Origin: Chrysophaeum taylorii
Taxonomy: Eukaryota > Sar > Pelagophyceae > Pelagomonadales > Pelagomonadaceae
Direction of reading: 5' to 3'
Assembly: GCA_029834535.1 (NCBI GenBank)
Contig: JAQMWT010000504.1
Span: forward strand, 19,223 to 83,222
DNA length: 64,000 nt
The notes beneath the pieces were generated by a model, which was not told where the DNA came from, searched no databases, and saw only the letters and a list, made by a program, of their open reading frames with translations. The position numbers and the translations under genes were made by a program. This document shows, one piece after another, positions 18,623-28,251 of the stretch (position 1 is the stretch's first letter; every line of letters begins with the position of its first letter).

Positions 18623-21600
18623 TCAAGACAAGACATGTCCATCAACGTTGGAGGACCTCGCGACGACGACACTTTTTGTGGCAATTGAGGTCGCATCGTC
18701 GTCGTTCGCCCTAGTATTCAAGAGTTCACGGCTGTCCTTTTCGGGGGCGGCGGTGTGCTTAGTCGGTTCCTCGATGACGTCGGAGAGCGATTTGAGTTCA
18801 TTGATTATGTGGTCCAGGATATCAACAGGTATGTCGATGCCGAGGATCGACGCGGTGGCGATGGCTTCGTCGGAGGTTTCGACATCCTTAGCGACGGCAC
18901 GCACGGTCTTCATCGTGCTGAGATAGCTATCATTGTGCTTGGAGAGGATTCGCTCGAGGTTCTTCCATGCGAAGAGAACAGGCCCTGTGAGAATCCAATG
19001 TTTCACCATACGTCGCCCTTTCGAGCAATTTCGCCCCAAGCACCGCTTGGACTTGAATGATGCGCACCCGCAATTTGTTTTTCTGGACGCAAACATCTTA
19101 ATCCAACGGTCTCTCGCGTCAGCCACCTCGCGAGCCGACACGCAACGAAAGTAATCGGTGAAGTGCAGTTTGATGTGGTTCTTTGACTGGAGAATCCCTC
19201 TGACGACATAATCGAACTCGATGTACGGTCGACGAATACGAAATTGAATTGACGTGTTTTGGCCATCACCCATCTCTGTCGCGAGGACAACGTACTGCTT
19301 GTTCTTCGCTGGCACGTAGAAGCCGTCACACGATCCAAATCGCGTATGCCTCCAGGCGCCATTGTCGGCACGAGTCTCCGTGTTGCAGACCGTCCCTAAA
19401 ACGGTCGTTGTGTTGAGGGCCGAGACGTCGCCAGTCCGCCCAATAATCTTGAACTTGTTGCTTCTGGCCGTATCGTCCAAGAGCTTGACTGCCTCTGGCC
19501 ACGACATGCCGCGGTCAATGCGCACCTCGTGGAGAACAAATGGAGAGGGCGACGCGGGACACGGGACTTCAGTTATTGCGGAAGTGAACTCGATGCTCCG
19601 GCCCCTTAAATCGATGACGCCGTCATGGTAATTGTCGTCGCGAACGGCCTGCGCGATGACCGCCGAAAGAATCGCCAGAAAGTAGTCGAAGAGCATGTCC
19701 TGATGCGCCACGCGCATGCCCAGGAGGCGATTCAGAAATTGCTTGACGAGCGAGTCATCTTTGCCGAACACGTTCCTCTTATGTGTGCTCGGATCCGCAG
19801 CGTCGATTCCGACCAGGCGGAGCCAAAAATATCCGGCGTTCGCGACGTTCATTTTTTTGGCGATCGCGGCGATGCCGGCACCGTCGTCGTCGTCGTCGTC
19901 GCGACGGAGTACGGTGGCCTGTCCATGTTCCTTGGACAATGACCCGAGGCCGCGCTCCAACGCTCTGGCTATTTCCTCGGCCTCGGCCGGATCTCGAAGA
20001 GGAGGTGGCCTGACCATGTGTTGTCCCCTATTGCGCCTTCCAATCAGGTGGGGATGTTCGTCCTCGTCGAAGCCTTCGATCCCTTCGTCATCTTCGTCGT
20101 CATCTTCGTCCTCCCGCATGGCGGTGTTGGGCAGGTCCTGGTCAAGTTTGAAGAGGCCCTCGAGCTCAACTTTGCAAGTATTGTACAGGCTTAAGACAGC
20201 GATTTCGCCCCACTTGGTCTCGAAGTTGTAGGCGTCCAAATCCATCTTCGAAGAGTAGCCGGTCGCGCGGCGATCGCCTTGAGTCAACGCTCCTAGTGTC
20301 TGGAGCCGCTTGGCGACGACAGCGACGAAGCGTCGTTCGCCGCCTACCGGGGTGATCGGTAGCACAAAGTGCGGCGCATTGGCCTGGTTGGAGCGGTGGG
20401 ACCTCCCAAGCTGTTGGATGGTTTTGTCAGCGCTCCAAGGGAGCTCGAGCGTCACGTGGACGCGTTGACGCCGGTTCGCGACACGGCGTTCGGAGTGCAG
20501 GCTAATGCCCGATGACGCCGCATCCGAGATTATCGCCACGAATTTCTCACCGCTCTGAAACTTTTCCTTTTCTATGATGTTGATCCGGTCGCCGTGGCCA
20601 GCCTTACGCTTCGCGACTGCGACATGCCGTCGGCGGACCCGCGAGACGTCGACCTCCTCTGCCCACGTTCCTTCTTTGCCTTTGGCTTTGGCGGTGTATA
20701 GGTAGGGGTGCTCGCCCACGCCAGTGAACCTGATTTCTGTGATCATCGCCGGCCACCACTGGGTTATGCCGTCCTTCGCCTTGCGAGGGTCTTCGTGCGG
20801 GAGTTCGACGTCGACTTTTTGGTCGAGACTGTATTTCGGGTACACACCCTCACGCTTCAGCGCGATTTCAGCGGCAAGCAACCTGCCTTTCTCTTCATTC
20901 TTCTCGTCTTTCGCAATAAGTCGGCGCGATCGACGCGGTACGACGACGTCGGTCTTTTTGCGTTTTCTCGAAAGTAGCTCATTGTCGTCGTCGTCGTCGT
21001 CGCTCTGACACAGATCGATAACGTTGGACTGGTCGATCTCGGTGGACACGGGCTCCTCCTTAACAAAGACGACGTCATCGTCGTCCCTCTCATCAACCGC
21101 CTGACGCGTTGTCTGGGCCTTGATTGACGGCCTGACGTTGTCGTCGTCGTCATCGTCATCATCATCGAGAGTGATCACACAGCGACGGCGAGGCTTTTCG
21201 TCTTTGACCTCGGGCGAGACCATAAGCAGCGGCTTGACGTCTTCCTCATCTTCGGTGTCGTCGGGATCAGGGACCCGGCGGTTCCGTTTGGCCCGCAGCA
21301 AGCCGCGCTTCTCGTCTGGCTTGACGTCGAGCAACTCGACGTCAACCGATTTGAAGTTGTCGGGCTTCTTGTCGGTGGTGGCCTCGTCATCGGTGTCTGC
21401 GTCAAAAAGGTCGCTTATCTCCGACTTGACAAAAGAGGGTATGGCACCGCCAATGTTGTTAGCGAGTCGCTCGGAGCGACCGGTGAGCTCGGCGACCGCA
21501 TTACACCCGCCGAAGCGGTCAATGAGCTCGTCGAGTGGGTTTGGTGGCAGGTCCAGCGCCTTCGCTCGCTCGAGCAGTTCCTGAGCAGCTGCCTCCAGCT

Positions 21601-23524
21601 CGCGTTCGACTTCCGGCAGCTCGATCTCGGGCTCGTCATCGTCGTCCTCCGTGGGGGCTGCATCGTCAACATCCGAACGATCGTCGATGAAGTCGTCGTC
21701 GCGATACCCGTTCTTGTTCTTGAATCGTTTGCAGCGTGATGCTTTCTCGCCCTTGGCGTTGTCGACGTACTTGCGGTTTCGCTTAACCTCGATCCTGTCC
21801 TTTGTCTCGAGGCAGCGCTTAATTGCTTCGCACAGCGTATGTTTAGGAGCGCTCACCAAACCAACGAGGGCGTCACCCTCGGTCGCACCGTTGGAAGCGT
21901 GCCGCGTGGCAGACTCGCCGGTGGATTGCAGCCCGATGACGACGCATTGACCCGCACGGAGAGCCTTGTTCGCGGTATCGACGACGGCATCGACCTTGAC
22001 CGACATGAGGAGCGAGCGAAAAAACCTCTGGTGGGCCCCGAAGTAATATGCCTTGGCGTAGGTTGTCCGCCGCTTCTCCTCCGACGTTTTCCACGCCTTC
22101 TGGTCATGGTTTAGGGTGGTGTCGACTTGGATGGAATCGACGGCCTTGGATAGACGCTCATCGACGAGCGTCAGGAGCTCCTGCCAGAGCGCCGAAGCGT
22201 CGTCGTAGATAAGCATGGCTTTCGACGCGAGCGGAATCTTAAGCGTCTCGAAGGTGCACTTGTCAAAACTGAGCGAACGGTTCAACAGGCGACCCAGTCC
22301 CTTAAGCAACATCGAACAATGCTCCATCATACCGACGCCGCGCGTCTCGACCTCGTCCAAAAAGTGCCCGAGCGAGCGGAACGGCGCCTCCTTCATTGAT
22401 AGCGGGCGTCTTGAGACATTGGCGTACGCCTCCTCGCCTTGCTCGTCCTTGTGCCATAATCCCAAGCGGTCCATAATCGCAAGATGTCGAGGTTCTGAGG
22501 CGGCGGTTGCCGAGCTGTATACTACGCGCCCTCGCGGCAACGAGTCCTGGAGTTGCCGCACGGTGAGCGCTGTCTTGGTGGGCTGTCCAGTCGGCTGCTC
22601 GCAAACGAGGTTTTTTGCTCGATGGATTTCGTCGAACATGAGGAGGCCGTCGCCGTCCTCACCGCCAAACCAATGGAATATCTGTTCGACGCGCGAGTTA
22701 TACGCGCGGGCCTTGCTCGTCTTGAGCTTGCATTCTTTGCGCGCCGCGAAGCTCTCATCCTCGTCTCCGCCCCGGTCCCGCAGCAGCAACGAGTACGTCA
22801 TGAAGTAGACGCCGTCGTCCTCGGGAAGCGACCAATAAGGCGAGCCCTTGAGCTCGATCACGTCGATGTAGTCTGCACCGATGTCGCGGAGGTCGCGCTT
22901 GGCGTCCTCGGCCAGGTCGTTGCTCGCTGAAACCCAAACGTGGCGGCGCCGGCCCTTGTGCCAGTTCTCGACGACGAGCCCCGCCAAAACACGTCCTTTG
23001 CCCATGCCGGCGCCATCCCCCAGGAGAAATCCGGCGCGAGACCCGTCTGGGAGCGGGGCGCTGTCGTGAGCTAACGTCGCGTAAGCGATCGCCTCGAGCT
23101 GCAGGTTCGAGAGACAGTCCGTGTCCTGGAGCGCGAGCGTGAACCCTTTAGGAATCTCGGGCGGCGGGACCGATGCGAGCGTCGTGTTCTCGACCGCGGG
23201 GTCGGGGTGTTCCTTGCCGTGCTTCCAGTGCGCGGGCCTGTACTGATCGTACCCTATCGCGTCGACGAGCTTGGTCGCCTGGGACCGCGCCTCGGCGGCA
23301 GCCGCCGGGTTCTTCTCAGTCTTCCCCTCCGCCGCATCGCTCCCACTAGGCTCCCACTCGGTTGTCTCAGGATTTGCTGCTGCTGCTGGTTCCTCTTCTG
23401 CTGCTGCAGCTGCACCATATTCTTCTTCTTCTTCTTCAGAAAGAGAGGGGTTGAGCCGACGACACGTCCTCTTGGCCAGCGCTAACAGAACCGCGTGCGG
23501 CGCGCATGTGGTGTCGCGCGGCAT
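18623..23524 (-). CDS. SBNO: Strawberry notch (SBNO) family helicase-like protein
   Basis: The single 1633-residue frame has both conserved halves of the family. The N-terminal AAA-type half includes SNLQLEAIAYA, Walker A GDGAGMGKGR (169-178), WVSASNDLAEDAKRDL, and the DEIH box in LLMFDEIHRAKNL (298-301). The C-terminal half includes KFVAIISDAASSGISLHSER and LELPWSADKTIQQLGRSHRSNQ, the signature of the SBNO helicase-C-like domain. Between them, residues about 590-960 form a long acidic/basic low-complexity insert with Asp runs. In animals SBNO proteins act with transcription and chromatin factors in Notch, Hippo and other pathways; plant and protist orthologues are poorly known. Nuclear location is expected. 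Confidence 0.93.
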   Translation of the reverse strand: MPRDTTCAPHAVLLALAKRTCRRLNPSLSEEEEEEYGAAAAAEEEPAAAANPETTEWEPSGSDAAEGKTEKNPAAAAEARSQATKLVDAIGYDQYRPAHWKHGKEHPDPAVENTTLASVPPPEIPKGFTLALQDTDCLSNLQLEAIAYATLAHDSAPLPDGSRAGFLLGDGAGMGKGRVLAGLVVENWHKGRRRHVWVSASNDLAEDAKRDLRDIGADYIDVIELKGSPYWSLPEDDGVYFMTYSLLLRDRGGDEDESFAARKECKLKTSKARAYNSRVEQIFHWFGGEDGDGLLMFDEIHRAKNLVCEQPTGQPTKTALTVRQLQDSLPRGRVVYSSATAASEPRHLAIMDRLGLWHKDEQGEEAYANVSRRPLSMKEAPFRSLGHFLDEVETRGVGMMEHCSMLLKGLGRLLNRSLSFDKCTFETLKIPLASKAMLIYDDASALWQELLTLVDERLSKAVDSIQVDTTLNHDQKAWKTSEEKRRTTYAKAYYFGAHQRFFRSLLMSVKVDAVVDTANKALRAGQCVVIGLQSTGESATRHASNGATEGDALVGLVSAPKHTLCEAIKRCLETKDRIEVKRNRKYVDNAKGEKASRCKRFKNKNGYRDDDFIDDRSDVDDAAPTEDDDDEPEIELPEVERELEAAAQELLERAKALDLPPNPLDELIDRFGGCNAVAELTGRSERLANNIGGAIPSFVKSEISDLFDADTDDEATTDKKPDNFKSVDVELLDVKPDEKRGLLRAKRNRRVPDPDDTEDEEDVKPLLMVSPEVKDEKPRRRCVITLDDDDDDDDDNVRPSIKAQTTRQAVDERDDDDVVFVKEEPVSTEIDQSNVIDLCQSDDDDDDNELLSRKRKKTDVVVPRRSRRLIAKDEKNEEKGRLLAAEIALKREGVYPKYSLDQKVDVELPHEDPRKAKDGITQWWPAMITEIRFTGVGEHPYLYTAKAKGKEGTWAEEVDVSRVRRRHVAVAKRKAGHGDRINIIEKEKFQSGEKFVAIISDAASSGISLHSERRVANRRQRVHVTLELPWSADKTIQQLGRSHRSNQANAPHFVLPITPVGGERRFVAVVAKRLQTLGALTQGDRRATGYSSKMDLDAYNFETKWGEIAVLSLYNTCKVELEGLFKLDQDLPNTAMREDEDDDEDDEGIEGFDEDEHPHLIGRRNRGQHMVRPPPLRDPAEAEEIARALERGLGSLSKEHGQATVLRRDDDDDDGAGIAAIAKKMNVANAGYFWLRLVGIDAADPSTHKRNVFGKDDSLVKQFLNRLLGMRVAHQDMLFDYFLAILSAVIAQAVRDDNYHDGVIDLRGRSIEFTSAITEVPCPASPSPFVLHEVRIDRGMSWPEAVKLLDDTARSNKFKIIGRTGDVSALNTTTVLGTVCNTETRADNGAWRHTRFGSCDGFYVPAKNKQYVVLATEMGDGQNTSIQFRIRRPYIEFDYVVRGILQSKNHIKLHFTDYFRCVSAREVADARDRWIKMFASRKTNCGCASFKSKRCLGRNCSKGRRMVKHWILTGPVLFAWKNLERILSKHNDSYLSTMKTVRAVAKDVETSDEAIATASILGIDIPVDILDHIINELKSLSDVIEEPTKHTAAPEKDSRELLNTRANDDDATSIATKSVVVARSSNVDGHVLS

Positions 23525-23630
23525 CGGCGATCACTGAGAGCAGGCAGCGTCGTGGAGGGGCGCCTGGCTTCTGCTAGAAGATAATCTAACGGTCTCAAAA
23601 AACCCAAGTCATCGAGGGTTTATTACAGCG

Positions 23631-26468
23631 TTGGGAATTCACTTCAGCAAGTGAACGTGAACCACTTCACCAGCCACGCAATATTGGTGAAGTGATTTGA
23701 AGTGAACACGTCACCCTACGTGGCCATCGTGAACCTTTGTGAAGTGAACGCCACTTTTTTTTTTTTTTTTTTAACGCCTGCGCCGGTCCCTGCCGCGCCC
23801 CGTCAATTCCGTGCCCCCCGTGCGCTATTGCCTAGGTCTGGTGCTCTCAGATTCTTTCGCGTTTCGGGGCGAAGGAGGAGTTAACGTGGATGGGGTTCAG
23901 TGTTTCTTACTTTAGGCGACGTGAACGACCTCGGTATCTTCGTCTGGTTCTTCCTCATCAACCTCCATCTCCGAAGAGTCTTCGGGGATGGTGCTCTCGG
24001 CGTTTTTGCACTCGGTCTCGGCGAGGTCCCTGTACTTAATCCGGGCCGCCGCAATGAAATTCTTGTTCATGCGCAGTAGGGCACCTTTGTCCGTCTCGTC
24101 CGCGCTGAGCAACGTGTTTCCTCAGTCAGGACAATGTTTCCAATGCTCAGGCAGCGCTCACAGTAGCTCTGCGCGCCATGTGTACCAACTGAACCCTTAG
24201 AGGCTCTCGCCATGTCCGGAAGGAACCCACACTGCTGCTCCTTGGTGAGCTCTCGATACAGCTTTCCAACGTCGAGCCAGATCTGTGAAGCCGACTTCAT
24301 CCTTCTTCTCAAGTTCAGGATAATGCTCTTTCCAGTTGAGCGATCTCGAGAGCCTGATCCATTGAGTGAAGACCTGTTCAAACTCCACATTGAAATCGGG
24401 CATCTGGTTCTCTGGCATTGCAAAAGAAGGCACTTCGCCACTAATGTCGTCCCAAGCGCCGGGTGCGTCGAGTGCCGCCAAGAGACTGCGGGCAGGCGCA
24501 GGTTCGGAGGGCGGCGCAGACTCGGAGGAAGTCTTTGCCTTTTCGTGGTGGAATGCAGTCCCTGCGTAAATCACATATTCTTCCTTGAGCAACTTCCTGG
24601 CCTGTGCTCTCTGATTGGACGACAGGTGCCGGCAGTTGATAGTCCGAAAGTCAAGAAGGAAGGCAATCAGCTCGCGATCGTTGAATTCGTAGTCGAAGTG
24701 ACGCACGTAGTTTTCATTATTCCGCAAAACCGACGCTCACATTCGAGAATAGACCGCTCAAGACAGATTTTGCCGGTCTCGCTGAGGTCGTCAACATCGA
24801 CAGTCTTACGTGGCATGGATTTCGCAGTTATGTTCGGGAGATGAATGACTTCTAGCGTCCCAGCTCGCAGAGACTCGATCATATTGTGCTTGATCAATGC
24901 GGCGCACGCACCCAGGTATAAGTGTTCATGTTGCACAAAAACAACGGCCTCATCCATTGTAGCAAAAACCGCCTCGAATTCAGCCAACGCCACCCATTGC
25001 TCATCACTGATTGTCCAGGGGAGTCCAATGTTGGTAGCCGCGTACAGTTTGAGCACGTGGTGCATACGCAGCATGGAACGAATAAGTTGGTATCGCGCCC
25101 GGAGCCTCGTCTTATTGAGGTCGAGCTTGAGCTTGAGCTTCGACGATTTATTTCCCGGGCTGTAATGGCAAAAGCGCATGCAGGTCCTTCAAACGTGTGC
25201 AGTAAGAAAAGAACTTGGCTGCATCGTGGGCACTGTTCAGCAGCTCCTGGCCAGCTGGGAATGGACTGATCACCTGCTTGCCTCTGGATCATGTCAAGTC
25301 GCCACATTCCGCTGCCGAGATTTTCGAGATATCATGCATGTCACACGCTTCGACCTCAACAAAAAATTCTTCGGCGATGCCAATTGCAGCCCGGTCTTGA
25401 ACAATGGTTGCGGCCGCCAAATCGATATCGATTCTCGCACGCTCCGCGACCACAGAACGGAGCAGAGAAGCCGTGCCGGAATTGGTTCCGTCGTCAGCTG
25501 GAACAAGGCCCACGCACACCGTCTCAACGCCACTCCAATCGGGCCAGATGAAGGCCAATGGCCTGTCGCTTGAAGTTTTCCTTAAGTGTCTGTCCCGCCG
25601 TCATGCAGCACGTGGGCGAATGGATTACCGAAAAAAAGCCGCTTCATAACACTCCGTAACGACGTGTATCAAGATTCGAATAAAGCAACGATATTCAACG
25701 TCCACCCATTCAAACGGCGCCTTTCGAGTCATGAACGGGCACTTGCCTTTCCCGCCACCGCCGCGGTAATACGCCTTAATTAGGTTGCGATGATCTTCGT
25801 CGTCAAAGGTGCCGAGAACGCCATCAGGGAAGAGTGCTTTGCCTGGCTGGGCATGGCCATGAAGTATCTCGTAATATCCGATTGACCCTTCGAGGCTGCC
25901 ACAACGCCCACGGCCGTCATAACGCCCTCCTTTTCTTGGTCTGTCTTCTGTTTCTTCGTGAGCTGCTGACGTCCCAGCTCGTCGTCCTCCGGATGCGCAG
26001 CACTAAAGTGGGCAAGGGGCTTGGTCGTCTGCCATGTGCCTTTCTTGAAGTCTCTCGTCACCTTCAGGCGCTCCCAGCACCGGATACACACATGCGTCGC
26101 CTTCCCACTGACGCGGCCAGGATGATTTTCCTTCAGTCGACGCACGCAGTCCCACACCTTGGAAAAACCTGGTTGATCGTCCACATTTTTTGCCGGGTGT
26201 GTTCCACGTCACAACATCGACGTCGCAATCGGCTCGTTTTATTGAACTTCCTCCTTCTGTTTCGCGTTTAAATTCCTCCTCATCATCAACATTATCCTCC
26301 ACCTCCAAGTAGCGCGGCTCGACTTTGCTCATCAGACTTGGCCGTCAGCCAATTTGAATGAACGTGAAGTAAACATTGGACTTCGGACGAAAATTTTCGG
26401 TGAAGTGAAGTGAAGTGAAGTGAACAAAATTCAGTGAACCTAGTGAAGTGAGCCCAGTGAATTCCCAA
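23631..26468. mobile_element. DNA transposon with terminal inverted repeats (hAT-like), decayed
   Basis: The left end begins TTGGGAATTCACT and the right end is its exact inverted copy, AGTGAATTCCCAA. Both subterminal regions are crowded with GTGAAGTGAA/TTCACTTCAC motifs (about 23644-23750 and 26395-26455), typical of hAT transposase-binding sites. The interior holds a broken BED-finger transposase on the minus strand. Flanks TACAGCGT and ACAACGGT look like a worn 8-bp target duplication, not an exact one. The element is about 2.84 kb. Confidence 0.75.
23912..26332 (-). pseudogene. Broken BED-type (hAT-like) transposase gene
   Basis: Five or more consecutive minus-strand frames together read like one protein. 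The 5' piece (26332 downward) ends in an A-run at about 26195, where a one-base shift leads into VWDCVRRLKE, HVCIRCWERLKV and LAHFSAAHPEDDE, a BED-like zinc finger (C-x2-C...H). Later pieces include ARYQLIRSMLRMHHVLKLYA and WTISDEQWVALAEFEAVFAT (about 24960-25110), and RHLSSNQRAQARKLLKEEY (about 24575-24640). The last, acidic piece ends at 23912. Frameshifts and stops make it inactive. The family assignment rests on the BED finger and the inverted ends. Confidence 0.65.
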
Positions 26469-26547
26469 CAACGGTGGTTTATTATTACAAGAGTAAACTC
26501 AAAGGTTAAGTCGTTAAGGGTTCGGATAAGAACAAGGAGAACGGAAG

Positions 26548-27804
26548 ATGTGGTTCTTGCGTGGCAGGCTCCGAGGCGTGGTATTCGTCGTCGCGGCCGT
26601 ACTGGTGCGTCGATGCGCGGGTTTGATCCAACCCCAGGCCGGATGCTGCGCGTTATCCGGCAGGACGACGAGCACGACGCTCCCCGAGTCTCTGTGGTTT
26701 GAGGAGACACGACGACGACGACGGCGGCGGCGGCGGGGGGTCGAGCCCCGACTTGCCGCGGCCCGCGCAAGCGAAGACGAGCCATTCGCGATGGTGCGCG
26801 ACGACCTCAAGGCGATGAAGCAGCGGATCCGCGCGCTCGTGGAGCGGACGCTCGAGAGCGACGGGTCAACGAGTAGTACCAAAGGGAAGGACGCGTCGGC
26901 GCTGCAGTCGCACCCGTTGCTCCAGGAGGCGGCGCGCGAATTCTTCGAACGACGCGAGCGCGCGTTCCGGCCCGCCGTGGTCATTTTGGTGGCGCGCGCG
27001 CTGCCGCTCGTCGCGCCCGAGGCCGAGGCGTCGATTATCGCCGCCCGTCAGTGCCTGCTGGCGGAGATCGTCGAGATGATGAGCACAGCCCAGATCATCC
27101 ACGACACCGTGCTCGAAGAGGACGACGACTCGGCGCTGGGAAACGTCGCGCACCGCGTCTACTCGTCCTCGGCCGGCAACAAGGTCTCGGTACTCGCGGG
27201 CGATTTCCTTCTCGCGCGTTGCTCCGTCGCTCTCTCGCAACTCGGCGACCTCCGCGTCGTGGAGCTCATGGCCGCAGCCCTCGAAAATATGGTGCACGGG
27301 AACGTCCTACGTCGCGACGTCACCGACATCGCCTCTTACGAGGAGGCAACTAGACTCAAGACGTCCTCCCTCGTCGCCAACGCGTGCCTCTCCGCGGCCG
27401 TACTCGCCGGCCATCACCCCGACTCGGACCTCGCGCGGGCTGTCTATGCCTACGCCGACGAACTCGGCCTCGCCTATCAGACCGTCGCCGACGTCATCAT
27501 CTTCGACGAGCTCAGCAAGAACGACGAAGCCTCGCGCGCCCACCTCCTCGACTTTCTCCCGCCCGTCGTCTACGCTCCCAAGAAAGGCAACGTCCAGACC
27601 GGCCTCCGCCACGCCCTCGACGCCGCGAAAACCCACGCCAACAACGCCATCTCCAGCCTCGACCCCCTTCCACCCTCGGCTGAGAAACTCGCCCTCCTAA
27701 AGATGGTCGACTACGTCTCGGAGCGCGACCAGCGCGGCCTCCAGCGAGAAAAGTACATCGCCAGTGCGGCGTCCCCACCGCGCCCCGCCACCGCTGCTCC
27801 TTGA
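26548..27804 (+). CDS. Polyprenyl diphosphate synthase homologue lacking both Asp-rich motifs
   Basis: The 418-residue protein has a hydrophobic N-terminal leader with RRCAGLIQPQ, probably a signal or plastid/mitochondrial import sequence. From about residue 115 it follows long-chain polyprenyl synthases (solanesyl type): CLLAEIVEMMSTAQIIHD, AGNKVSVLAGDFLLARCSVAL, and LGLAYQ. The first Asp-rich motif, normally DDxxD, is DTVLE (186-190), and the second, normally DDxxD, is ADVII (314-318). The family uses these to bind Mg-diphosphate, so catalysis is doubtful. Known non-catalytic relatives (PDSS2, GGPPS small subunits) work as partners of an active subunit, and this protein may do the same. A conserved YAPKKGNVQTGLRHA stretch follows. 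Confidence 0.85.
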   Translation: MWFLRGRLRGVVFVVAAVLVRRCAGLIQPQAGCCALSGRTTSTTLPESLWFEETRRRRRRRRRGVEPRLAAARASEDEPFAMVRDDLKAMKQRIRALVERTLESDGSTSSTKGKDASALQSHPLLQEAAREFFERRERAFRPAVVILVARALPLVAPEAEASIIAARQCLLAEIVEMMSTAQIIHDTVLEEDDDSALGNVAHRVYSSSAGNKVSVLAGDFLLARCSVALSQLGDLRVVELMAAALENMVHGNVLRRDVTDIASYEEATRLKTSSLVANACLSAAVLAGHHPDSDLARAVYAYADELGLAYQTVADVIIFDELSKNDEASRAHLLDFLPPVVYAPKKGNVQTGLRHALDAAKTHANNAISSLDPLPPSAEKLALLKMVDYVSERDQRGLQREKYIASAASPPRPATAAP

Positions 27805-28251
27805 AAAGGAAGACTCTGTTTCAGTAGGGAAGACGCCGGGGCCTCCATATTTCGTATCGTCTTCCGCCAGGAATCCACCGCGTGCGACTGCCCCCGTCTT
27901 TCCTGTGGCGGCCCTTTCTTTTGGCAAAGGAGAGAAGTAGGACGACCCAAAGTATCGGACCCTGGTCAGCTGAATGACGGCCCTCCTCCTCCTCCTCCTG
28001 CTGCTGCTGCTGCTGCTGTGGTGTCGCCAACGCTCTGGCGCGCGCTAAACTTCTTCTTCTTCTTCGCCTCGTTTTTTCGCGAATATGTTAACACTCACCA
28101 CGACCACTTACCACCGCCGCCGCCGCCGGCGCCTTCTTGGTGCGCGCGCTTGAAACACGTACTGCGATGCACTATAATGATGCCTGTGTTGCTCTTGCTC
28201 TGACCTTCTCTCGAGGAAAGCCACCCACCCCCCTTGCCCCACAACTCGGCG
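27805..28251. other. Intergenic region with CTC/CTG and TTC runs
   Basis: Between two plus-strand genes. It has a (CTC)n-(CTG)n tract at about 27984-28019, a TTC tract near 28050-28066 and a CCG tract near 28113-28130. No gene is supported. It should contain the promoter of the channel gene at 28252. Confidence 0.5.
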
